Source: Pseudomonas bohemica (GTDB taxonomy: Bacteria > Pseudomonadota > Gammaproteobacteria > Pseudomonadales > Pseudomonadaceae). Taken from it: a DNA stretch of 64,000 nt. Positions 35,522 through 43,266 of the stretch are shown here, piece by piece. The stretch covers positions 107,727-171,726 of the forward strand of contig NZ_NKHL01000112.1 of the NCBI RefSeq assembly GCF_002934685.1, in the 5' to 3' direction. Under the pieces are notes generated by a model. It did no database searches, was not told where the DNA came from, and saw only the letters and a list, made by a program, of their open reading frames with translations. The stretch's first letter is position 1. Each line of letters opens with the position of its first letter. The position numbers were made by a program, and so were the translations under genes.

Positions 35522-35718
35522 CTGCCGATGCCCAGTAGTGACTTGAGCAACATTGTCCTGGGCACGAAGCCTGAAAACTTGGACAGCCGCGCACGAACAA
35601 TTGGACGTACGCAGCCGACCGTCCAAGGTTTCGTGCGCAACTGGACAAGACCCTCCGACGCCTCTGCTGCGACAGTGCCTGGACACGAAAAACGTTCGCA
35701 CAACAGAGGTTATGGGTC
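35522..35718. promoter_or_regulatory. Divergent promoter region with large dyad and repeated TGGAC boxes
   Basis: A 197-bp gap between the reductase/amidase unit and the TauD/porin/binding-protein unit. An 18-bp inverted repeat has arms GCGCACGAACAATTGGAC (35589-35606) and GTCCAAGGTTTCGTGCGC (35621-35638), complementary at 15 of 18 positions. The hexamer (T/C)TGGAC occurs four times in direct orientation (35579, 35601, 35641, 35679). The AraC-family protein at 46738 is the likely binder. Confidence 0.6.
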
Positions 35719-36795
35719 ATGGCAACGCAGATCAACCTGGCACCGGTCACGACGTCGGCAGCGTGGCGCGGGGATGAATTGGTCAAGAGAAACGACTGGA
35801 TTTTCCATCTCGATAGCGAGCAGATAACAGAGCTCGAAACGCTGGGCGCACAATTGATTGCCGATGATCCCGACCTGCGTCGCATCACCCTTGAGGACTA
35901 CCCGCTGGACAAATGCCTGGCTGCCGTGGGGGACTGGAAGCAACGCTTGAAAGTCGGTCACGGCTTCGTCCTGGTACGTGGGCTGCGCACGCATCTCTAC
36001 TCGGACGCGCTCAGCGCAGCCATCTATTACGTACTTGGCCTGCACATGGGCGAACCCATGCGACAAAACGAGTTGGGGGATCTGATCGACCACATCTACG
36101 CCACCTCTGACAAAAAGCTGGAGGACCCCAGCGCCCTGTCGAAATCGATCCGCGACAAGCTGCCGTTCCACTCCGACAGTTCGGACGTCGTGGCCTTGAT
36201 GTGCCTGCGGCCTTCACGGGAAGGAGGCGCCTCGCGCCTGGTGTCCGGTGCCGCTATCTATAACGAGATCCTCGCCCGCCGCCCCGATCTCGCACCGCTG
36301 CTGTTCGAACCTTTCCACTGGGACTGGCGCCGACAGGATCCTGAAGCGCCTCGGGACACCTACACCTCGGCCATCATCAGCATCGCCGACGGGGTATTCA
36401 GCATGTACGCCGGGTCGCTCTACATCCTCACCGCGCAGGATTACCCACAGGTACCACGCCTGACCGAACAGCAGCGCGAGCTTCTGACCCTATTCGAAGA
36501 CATCACCTATGAGCCGGGCATGGCGATCGATATGGACTTTCGGCCTGGCGATATCCAATGGCTGTCCAATCACGCGGCGCTGCATTCGCGGACCGAGTTC
36601 ATCGACTTCCCCGAGCCGCAACGCCGTCGTCATCTACTGCGGCTATGGCTTCATCTCCACGAGCGACGCCCGATCACCGAAGGTTTCGGCAAAAGCGTGG
36701 TGCAAAGCCGTGCCTCGCACCGTGATGACCAGGCAAGCGACTCCCAGGGCAACTTCAGAATCATGCAGGCCGCCGTGCCGCGAATCATTGCCTGA
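35719..36795 (+). CDS. TauD/TfdA-family 2-oxoglutarate/Fe(II) dioxygenase
   Basis: A 358-residue oxygenase. GFVLVRGL, then LPFHSDSSDVV with iron ligands His151 and Asp153, and NHAALHSRTEF with the distal His289. RRHLLRLWL contributes the arginine (308) that holds 2-oxoglutarate. Family members hydroxylate taurine, 2,4-D, carnitine precursors or amino acids, often breaking C-N, C-S or C-O bonds next to the hydroxylated carbon. ATG 35719 begins the rightward unit of the island. The substrate is unknown. Confidence 0.9.
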   Translation: MATQINLAPVTTSAAWRGDELVKRNDWIFHLDSEQITELETLGAQLIADDPDLRRITLEDYPLDKCLAAVGDWKQRLKVGHGFVLVRGLRTHLYSDALSAAIYYVLGLHMGEPMRQNELGDLIDHIYATSDKKLEDPSALSKSIRDKLPFHSDSSDVVALMCLRPSREGGASRLVSGAAIYNEILARRPDLAPLLFEPFHWDWRRQDPEAPRDTYTSAIISIADGVFSMYAGSLYILTAQDYPQVPRLTEQQRELLTLFEDITYEPGMAIDMDFRPGDIQWLSNHAALHSRTEFIDFPEPQRRRHLLRLWLHLHERRPITEGFGKSVVQSRASHRDDQASDSQGNFRIMQAAVPRIIA

Positions 36796-36940
36796 CCCTG
36801 CCACCAGCGTTCGACCGAGGCACACCGGCTGATGAAGCGAGAGCCAATCCCAGGACTTTCGACGTAGCCGTGCCCCGATTCCTTGCTTGAGCCACTGCTT
36901 ATTTCATGAAGCCAATTTCGAGAAATGGGGAAGTAGAGCT

Positions 36941-38281
36941 ATGCAACGCAACCGACATTCGATAGTGACGCTGATCTGTGCCTGGGCGATCGGCGCCCAG
37001 GTGCCGCTGAGCTTCGGCGCCGAGGCCCCGCCACTGAGCCCGGAGGCCGAGGCACGCATCCGCGCGATCGTCGAGCAAGTGGTCAGGGACACCCTGGCTG
37101 CACAACAACGAGTCGCCAGTACTCCGGCACCGGTCAGCAACGATACCAAGGAAGCCATTCGTGGCATCGTCAAAGAAGAAGTCAGCCAGGCAAAAGTGGC
37201 CTCGGCGCCTGCACAAACGGACCATACCGCGGCGATCATCAACGAGGTTGCCGAGAAAGTGAAGCTCTACGGGGTGCTGGATTACGGCATCACTCACGTC
37301 AGCAACGAAAGTGGACACAGCAGCAACGCCGAGCGCGACGGGGTCAACTGGGGGAACCGACTGGGATTGACCGGCTCGCAGGACCTGGACTGGGGGCTCA
37401 AGGCGATCTTCACCATCGAGCATGGATTCAATCTGAGCGATGGCACAACCTCCCAGTACGGTACGACGTGGGGCCGTCAAGCCTACGCGGGGCTGGAGAA
37501 CAAGTGGGGCACGCTGACGTTCGGACGCCAATACGACTTCGTCTATGACTACATGAACCAGCTCAACATCGGCGGCTACGCCACTACGTATGCCGGCCAC
37601 CATGGCGACTTCGACCGCATTTCAGGTTGGCGAGTGGATCGCTCCATCAAGTTCCAGAGCGCCAGCCTGGACGGATTCAAGTTCGGCATCATGTACGGCT
37701 CCGACAAGCCATCCTATGCAGGCCAGTCGACCGGAGACCAGAAAACCCTGAGCCTGGGCGCCAGCTACTTCGCCGGCCCCTGGAGCCTGGCGGCAGCCTA
37801 TGTACGCATCGACAACAATTCCATTTACCCCGACCTGCAGATCGGCGTCAGCAGCCTCCTCGATCAGACGTTGAACTTCGACGGTAGCGCGCTGATCGTC
37901 GATCAAGAGACCGCGATCATCGGCGGCCACTATCAACTCGGCAAACTCACCATGGTCGCCAATACCTCGCGCACGACGTTCAAAGGTTATGGCGAGAAAG
38001 CGACGCAGAACGTTTATGAAATCGGCGGTTACTACCCACTGGCTGACAAGCTGACCGGTATATTGGCCTACCAGCATTCGACACTGGAAGACGACGACTG
38101 GAATCAGGTGACTGTTGGCCTCAAGCGCGATCTGTCGGAAAAAACCTGGCTCTACGCATCCTATTCCTTGATGAAGGCCTCCGAGGGCATAAAGGCCAAC
38201 CAGGGCGCCGGATGGTATCTGGACAATTCCAGCGACAACCGGCAGGACACGGCACGAATCGGGATGGTGTACACCTTCTAA
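36941..38281 (+). CDS. Outer-membrane porin with helical N-terminal extension
   Basis: A 446-residue porin. The signal peptide (LICAWAIGAQVPLSFGA) is followed by about 85 residues that are not beta-barrel: three related amphipathic segments (EARIRAIVEQVVRD, KEAIRGIVKEEVSQ, TAAIINEVAEKVKL) separated by Ala/Pro/Ser/Thr linkers. The barrel then begins with KLYGVLDYGITHVSNESG and contains NRLGLTGSQDLDWGLKAIF and GRQAYAGLENKWGTLTFGRQYD, as in Gram_neg porins more familiar from Betaproteobacteria, ending in the terminal aromatic ...ARIGMVYTF. Start at ATG 36941; an upstream ATG at 36887 is in frame but lacks a signal. It probably admits the island's substrate. Confidence 0.88.
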   Translation: MQRNRHSIVTLICAWAIGAQVPLSFGAEAPPLSPEAEARIRAIVEQVVRDTLAAQQRVASTPAPVSNDTKEAIRGIVKEEVSQAKVASAPAQTDHTAAIINEVAEKVKLYGVLDYGITHVSNESGHSSNAERDGVNWGNRLGLTGSQDLDWGLKAIFTIEHGFNLSDGTTSQYGTTWGRQAYAGLENKWGTLTFGRQYDFVYDYMNQLNIGGYATTYAGHHGDFDRISGWRVDRSIKFQSASLDGFKFGIMYGSDKPSYAGQSTGDQKTLSLGASYFAGPWSLAAAYVRIDNNSIYPDLQIGVSSLLDQTLNFDGSALIVDQETAIIGGHYQLGKLTMVANTSRTTFKGYGEKATQNVYEIGGYYPLADKLTGILAYQHSTLEDDDWNQVTVGLKRDLSEKTWLYASYSLMKASEGIKANQGAGWYLDNSSDNRQDTARIGMVYTF

Positions 38282-38329
38282 AGGTTCTTTCTTCCTCGCC
38301 TGAACAGACAATTTCAGAGGTAATTGACA

Positions 38330-39853
38330 GTGCATCGTAGAACCTTGTTGAAAGCGGTACCGCTCAGTGCAATCGCCTTGCTCCTGGCGCAGTCGGGCAT
38401 CAGGAACGTCATGGCAGCCGGGCGCGATATCTCGCTGGCATTTCCGTTCGACGTCGCCAGTTGGGACCCCACCGCTCGGATCATTCCCCAAGCCACCTCG
38501 CTGCATAAGTGCGTGTTCGATCAGCCCCTGGAATATGGGCCAGACAGCCAACTGGGCGCCGGGGTCATCAAGGCTTATACCTGGGTCGGTGACGATGGCC
38601 TGGAACTGGACCTGGAGTTTCGCGATGACGTCTACTTCCATAACGGCGACCCGCTGACCTCGGACGACTTCAAGTTCACCTTTTTCGACCGGCTCAAGGC
38701 AGACACCACCCTGCAACTGGGGTACATCTGGAACATGATCGACAGCATCCAGACGCCATCTGCCACGCGCGCGGTTATCCGATTCACCAAGCCTTTTGTC
38801 ACAGCGCCTCAGTACCTGGGGTTCGCCGGCTCGTTCATCCTCCCCAGAAAATACATCAGCACCGTGGGGATGGACGCGTTCCTGGCCAAGCCAATCGGTT
38901 CGGGGCCCTACAAACTGGTGGATCATCAGCGTAACAACCGCATCGTGCTGCAGGCCTTCGATCGTTATTGGGGAGGCAAGCCAGCGCTGGAGAATGTCAC
39001 GATCCAGATCATCCCCAATCCTAACTCGCGGGCGTCGGCGATCCAGTCTGGCCAAGTCGATTTCAGCTTTGCGCTGCCGGTGCGGGAGGCGCTGCGCCTG
39101 GGCAAGTTGCCGACGGTCAGCAGTGCGCTGACGGTCACGTTGGATACCTATCTGATTCAGATGATCAACAAGCCACCGCTGGACGACATCAACCTGCGTC
39201 TGGCGATGCATCACGCCATCGACAAGAAGGCCCTGGCCCGGGCGCTGCTCAACGACCTGCCAGCGCCACTGTCCGTCCCCTCACCGCCAGGCACGCCCGG
39301 CTACGATCCAGACTTCGACTTTCCCTACGACGTCGACAAAGCCAAGGCGTACCTGGCGAAATCCGGATACAGCGAGAGCAAGCCCGCCATCTTCAAGTTT
39401 TTCGCCACAAACGGCGTGCACCCGGTCGACAATCAGATGGCCAGGGCCATTGTGCAGATGTGGGCGAAAGTCGGTATCCAGGCCACCCTGGAAACCATCG
39501 ATGTAGGCGTGTATTTCCAATCCGTGGCGGCAGGGACGCTGGAGGGCCCGACATTGTGGTTCTGGAACAACACCACGGCAGATCCGGAACTGTATGCCGG
39601 GACCTACCTCAATGCCGACACGGCGTTTTCGGTATGGCGCAGCCGCGATGTGATGGAAAAGCTTTCGCCGCTGCTGGTGGAGCTCGATTACGCCAAGCGC
39701 ATCGAACAGTACAAGGCATTCCACCGGTGGGTCGTCGAGCAGGGCTACAGTCTGCCACTGATGCAAGGCGTGTCGTGCGTGGCCCATGCCAAGACCCTTC
39801 ACTATGCGCCATACCAGAACGGCTGGATGCTCCCCTCGCACTGGACAGCCTGA
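38330..39853 (+). CDS. Family 5 solute-binding protein of a dipeptide-type ABC transporter
   Basis: A 507-residue periplasmic binding protein. The leader MHRRTLLKAVPLSAIALLLA resembles a Tat signal (RR followed by hydrophobic stretch), which is less usual for this family. SBP_bac_5 features include PLEYGPDSQLGAGVIKAYTW, FHNGDPLTSDDFKFTF, KPIGSGPYKLV, FDRYWGGKPALENVTI and HHAIDKKALARALL. GTG 38330 is preferred because AGAGG lies 9 nt upstream; a TTG at 38324 is too close. The permeases and ATPase are encoded from 41320, with the Rieske gene in between and a terminator right after this gene. Confidence 0.88.
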   Translation: MHRRTLLKAVPLSAIALLLAQSGIRNVMAAGRDISLAFPFDVASWDPTARIIPQATSLHKCVFDQPLEYGPDSQLGAGVIKAYTWVGDDGLELDLEFRDDVYFHNGDPLTSDDFKFTFFDRLKADTTLQLGYIWNMIDSIQTPSATRAVIRFTKPFVTAPQYLGFAGSFILPRKYISTVGMDAFLAKPIGSGPYKLVDHQRNNRIVLQAFDRYWGGKPALENVTIQIIPNPNSRASAIQSGQVDFSFALPVREALRLGKLPTVSSALTVTLDTYLIQMINKPPLDDINLRLAMHHAIDKKALARALLNDLPAPLSVPSPPGTPGYDPDFDFPYDVDKAKAYLAKSGYSESKPAIFKFFATNGVHPVDNQMARAIVQMWAKVGIQATLETIDVGVYFQSVAAGTLEGPTLWFWNNTTADPELYAGTYLNADTAFSVWRSRDVMEKLSPLLVELDYAKRIEQYKAFHRWVVEQGYSLPLMQGVSCVAHAKTLHYAPYQNGWMLPSHWTA

Positions 39854-39869
39854 CCCTCCCAACCCGGCA

Positions 39870-39900
39870 ACGGCCCTGCATGCAGGGCCGTTTTCGTTTG
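39870..39900 (+). terminator. Rho-independent terminator after the binding-protein gene
   Basis: CGGCCCTGCA (39871-39880) and TGCAGGGCCG (39881-39890) form a perfect palindromic stem followed by TTTTCGTTTG. It separates the porin/binding-protein unit from the Rieske unit. Confidence 0.88.
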
Positions 39901-39970
39901 TGTCTCATGGCCGCACCAATGGCTCGCCTTCTAACCGCGGAACAGTCGCGTGCCAATGCGCGTTAAGGCC

Positions 39971-40000
39971 AGTTTTCGTGCGCACCGGTTCAAGTGTCCG
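39971..40000 (+). promoter_or_regulatory. Putative regulator site before the Rieske oxygenase gene
   Basis: TTTCGTGCGCA at 39974-39984 is identical to 35629-35639, within the right arm of the large dyad in the TauD/reductase promoter region. It is followed by CCGGTTCAAGTGTCCGTGC. Both lie upstream of island transcription units, as expected for a shared activator site. Confidence 0.5.
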
Positions 40001-40064
40001 TGCAGGCCTGTGGATAGACTTTCAGCCATGCAAGAGCCCCACCTTGAGACCAGCGAGAATGATC

Positions 40065-41288
40065 ATGGCCACATTCAAATCAGATGCTTTCTTCAACAGC
40101 CTTACCAGTTCCGCTGTCGATGTCAGTGCTGCAGATACTCTGCCACCGCTGTGCTACACCGATGACGATTTCTACGAGTTTGAGAAAGAGGCGCTGTTCA
40201 ACCACGAGTGGCTCTGCCTGGGGCGTGAGGATTGGGTGCCTGAGGCAGGTGACTACTTCACCACCACCATCATCGGCGAACCGCTGCTGATCGCACGTAA
40301 TCGTGAAGGCCAGATCAAGGCGATGTCGGCCGTCTGTCAGCATCGGGCGATGCTGGTGGCCGAAGGCGCCGGCAACACCAAAGCGTTCTTGTGCCCTTAC
40401 CACCATTGGGCCTACAACCTCGATGGTGAGTTGATCGGCGCCCCGGAAATGCAAAAAACCGAGAGCTTCAATCGTAAGCAATTCTGCCTGCCCACCTTGA
40501 AGGTCGAGATCTGGCAGGGCTTCATTTTCGTCAACTTCGACATCGACGCCGCGCCTTTGGGCCCCCGCTTGCTGGCGGTGGACCGCGTGCTTGAACACTA
40601 TGACCTGGCGAACGCCCAGGGGCCACGCCCGGAGGCAGGGCCTCGCTACCCGTGGAACTGGAAAGTCATGATGGAGAACAACAACGATGGCTACCACGCC
40701 AATCGTCTCCACCACGGCCCGCTGCACGACTTCGCCCCCAGCGCGCTGGCGCGCTTCCCGGATGACTTGCCCGCCGACACTGCCGGCTACTATCGCACCA
40801 ACGGCACGCTGCATGCCGATGCAAGCTTCAATCCGACGCAGAAAGCGGTGTTGCCGGTCTTTGAGCAACTGACCGAGGAAGAACGCAAGCGTTTTCTGTT
40901 CGTCAACCTGCCGCCCACCCTGTCACTGGTCCTGACACCGGATCTGGTGATGTACCTGATCCTGCGCGCGGACGGTGCCGAGAGCCACTTCAACGACACC
41001 GGTGTGTTGTGCGCCCCTGGCGCGATGAATGATCCAGCCTTTGCTCACTTGCTGGACATGGTCCATCACGCGTCCGCGGAAATCATTGCCCAGGACTTGC
41101 ATGTCGACGAGCAAGTGCAGAAAGGCCTGCGATCGCGCTTTGCCGTGCGGGGGCGGTATTCCTGGCAGGAACAGGCGCAAAGCGACTTCAACAAATGGGC
41201 AGTGTCGCGCTACCAGGGCACCTGGGAACGGATCAAACCCGAGCTCGCGCCTGAGCTGATTCCTGTGCGGGATCTGCAAGGCGTTTGA
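40065..41288 (+). CDS. Rieske [2Fe-2S] ring-hydroxylating-type oxygenase, alpha subunit
   Basis: A 407-residue oxygenase. The Rieske cluster ligands are Cys91/His93 (CQHRA) and Cys110/His113 (CPYHH). The catalytic SRPBCC domain has NNDGYHANRLHHG with bridging Asp208 and iron ligands His211 and His216, and AQDLHVDEQVQKGLRSR further on supplies the acidic ligand region. This C-terminal motif is shared with homotrimeric alpha-only enzymes such as GbcA/CntA-type demethylases and monooxygenases; no beta subunit gene is present. Start at ATG 40065 with GAGA 6 nt upstream; ATG 40059 is an alternative. Electrons probably come from the PDR reductase at 34529. Confidence 0.92.
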   Translation: MATFKSDAFFNSLTSSAVDVSAADTLPPLCYTDDDFYEFEKEALFNHEWLCLGREDWVPEAGDYFTTTIIGEPLLIARNREGQIKAMSAVCQHRAMLVAEGAGNTKAFLCPYHHWAYNLDGELIGAPEMQKTESFNRKQFCLPTLKVEIWQGFIFVNFDIDAAPLGPRLLAVDRVLEHYDLANAQGPRPEAGPRYPWNWKVMMENNNDGYHANRLHHGPLHDFAPSALARFPDDLPADTAGYYRTNGTLHADASFNPTQKAVLPVFEQLTEEERKRFLFVNLPPTLSLVLTPDLVMYLILRADGAESHFNDTGVLCAPGAMNDPAFAHLLDMVHHASAEIIAQDLHVDEQVQKGLRSRFAVRGRYSWQEQAQSDFNKWAVSRYQGTWERIKPELAPELIPVRDLQGV

Positions 41289-41319
41289 GTCTGATCGATA
41301 CACTGGAGTAGCGCCAACG

Positions 41320-42390
41320 ATGAACACTACGTCCGCCACAGAACCCAACATCGCCATGGTGCTGATAGCGCGCCCGGCCCGGCTGATCTGGCTGCTGCTC
41401 AGACAGGCGCTATGGCGGATGCCCATGCTGATCATCATTTCCCTGGTGGTGTTCGTGATCCTCAGGGGGATTCCGGTCGATCCGTTGAATATGCTGGTGC
41501 CGCCCAATGCCTCATCGGCGGACATAGCCCGGCTTTCCCACCAACTGGGTCTGGACCGGCCGGTATTGGTGCAATACGGCTACTGGCTGCTCGCAGCGCT
41601 GCACGGTGACTTCGGCATCTCGATCCAGACCGGTACAGCAGTGACGGCCATGATCCTCGAGGCACTGCCCACGACGCTGCAGTTGCTCGGCGCGGGATTC
41701 GCCGCCGGTCTTGTCATGGGGCTGGGCAGCGGGCTGCTGAGCTTTCATTTGCGCGGCACGCGGTTCGAGCCCGCCATCATGACGCTGAACGGCATCATGA
41801 TCGCGATCCCGGACTACCTGTGGGCGATCGTGCTGATAATCAGCCTGGGCGTAGGGTTGCAGTGGCTGCCCTTCGTCGGCCCCATCGATGCCGCGCTGCA
41901 GGTCCGAAAACTGACCGGTTTCACTCTGCTCGACAGCTTGCTCAGTGGCAATGCCGCCGCATTCGCCAGCGTCGTCAGCCATCTGGCCTTGCCAGCGTTG
42001 GCGCTCGGTTTGTGCGTGGCGACCCCTATTGCGCGAATGCTGCATGCCAGCCTGGCCGAGGTTTACCACGAGGATTACATCCACGCCGCTCGGCTGCGCG
42101 GCGTTGCAGAAAAGCCCCTGTTACTGCGCCACGCTCTGCGCAACGCGGCGTTGCCGACGATCGCCCTGATCGGCGTACAGGCCAGCGTCATCATCGGCGG
42201 CACCCTGCTGATCGAAACCATCTTTGGCCTGCCTGGCATCGGGGCACTGATGCTGCGCGCGCTGGGCGCGTTCGACATGCAGACCATTCAGGCGCTGGCC
42301 GTCGTGTATGCCATTACGGTGCAGATCGTGAATCTGGTCATCAGTTGGGCGCTACAACGAATCAACCCACGCCTGAGGAGTTCGCCATGA
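41320..42390 (+). CDS. Dipeptide-type ABC transporter permease (DppB family)
   Basis: A 356-residue inner-membrane permease. The N-terminal helix is followed by a typical large periplasmic segment with GIPVDPLNMLVPPNAS and LGLDRPVLVQYGYWL. The core reads LPALALGLCVATPIARMLHA, and the EAA loop YIHAARLRGVAEKPLLLRHA precedes GTLLIETIFGLPGIGALM. It starts 31 bp after the Rieske gene and overlaps the next permease by 4 bp. Confidence 0.9.
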   Translation: MNTTSATEPNIAMVLIARPARLIWLLLRQALWRMPMLIIISLVVFVILRGIPVDPLNMLVPPNASSADIARLSHQLGLDRPVLVQYGYWLLAALHGDFGISIQTGTAVTAMILEALPTTLQLLGAGFAAGLVMGLGSGLLSFHLRGTRFEPAIMTLNGIMIAIPDYLWAIVLIISLGVGLQWLPFVGPIDAALQVRKLTGFTLLDSLLSGNAAAFASVVSHLALPALALGLCVATPIARMLHASLAEVYHEDYIHAARLRGVAEKPLLLRHALRNAALPTIALIGVQASVIIGGTLLIETIFGLPGIGALMLRALGAFDMQTIQALAVVYAITVQIVNLVISWALQRINPRLRSSP

Positions 42391-43265
42391 GCATCCGCCT
42401 TCCCAGTTCACTCTGGCGACGATTGATGCGCAAGCGCAGTTTCTGCCTGAGCGCGGGCTTCCTTTTGCTGCTGGCGCTGGTCGCAGTGCTCGCCCCAATG
42501 CTCGCGCCGCACGCACCCAACGACCAGAACCTGCTCGAGGTGTTACTGCCGCCGTTCTGGGCCGACGGCGGCAGCCTGGACTATCCCCTGGGCACCGATG
42601 GCCTTGGCCAATGCGTGTTGTCGCGCCTGCTCTACGGTACTCGTATCGTGGTGGTCATCGCCATCACAGCGCCCGTCGGGGCTGCGCTGCTGGGCTGCGT
42701 GCTGGCGCTGCTGGGCGGCTATCACAGTGGCTGGCTGAACTGGGCGATAGACCGCTTCGTGGACATCTGGCTGTCATTTCCCTCGGTGTTGCTGGCGCTG
42801 ATCCTGATGGTCGCCCTTTCACCCGGGCTACAGAACGTGATTCTGGCCATCATCTTTGTCGACTGGGCACGCTTCTGCCGCGTGATCAAAGCCGAGGTGC
42901 TGGTGATCCGTCGCCGTGAGTATGTCGCCGCGGCACGTATCAGCGGCGCCAGTATTTATGGCGTTATCAAGCGCGAAGTGCTGCCAGGCATTGTGCCGAG
43001 CCTGATTGCCTTGATGGCGCTGGAAATCAGTATCGCCGTGGTCGCCGAAAGCGTGCTGTCTTTCGCCGGAATGTCCGTGGGGCCCGGCACGCCGACCTGG
43101 GGCGCCATGATCAGCGACGGTCTGGGCAGTATGTATTCGTCGCCCTACCCGCTTTTGCTCCCTGTCCTGATGATGATTCTCACCGTGCTCGCTGCCACGT
43201 TTCTGGGGCAGGGATTGAGCGAGGCGACCGATGTTCGAGCGCTTGAACGCAGTGGAGCCGCCTGA
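42387..43265 (+). CDS. Dipeptide-type ABC transporter permease (DppC family)
   Basis: A 292-residue permease. After TM1 comes the family motif DYPLGTDGLGQCVLSRLLYG, then WLSFPSVLLALILMVAL and the EAA-type loop EYVAAARISGASIYGVIKRE, ending with VGPGTPTWGAMISDG. Translation is coupled to the DppB-type gene by ATGA. The open frame extends far upstream within the previous gene, but only this start gives a proper N-terminus. Confidence 0.9.
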   Translation: MSIRLPSSLWRRLMRKRSFCLSAGFLLLLALVAVLAPMLAPHAPNDQNLLEVLLPPFWADGGSLDYPLGTDGLGQCVLSRLLYGTRIVVVIAITAPVGAALLGCVLALLGGYHSGWLNWAIDRFVDIWLSFPSVLLALILMVALSPGLQNVILAIIFVDWARFCRVIKAEVLVIRRREYVAAARISGASIYGVIKREVLPGIVPSLIALMALEISIAVVAESVLSFAGMSVGPGTPTWGAMISDGLGSMYSSPYPLLLPVLMMILTVLAATFLGQGLSEATDVRALERSGAA

Positions 43266-43266
43266 C

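Noticed and set aside
37622..39214. 530-codon open frame on the minus strand
   Set aside because: Antisense to the porin and the binding-protein genes, both well supported.
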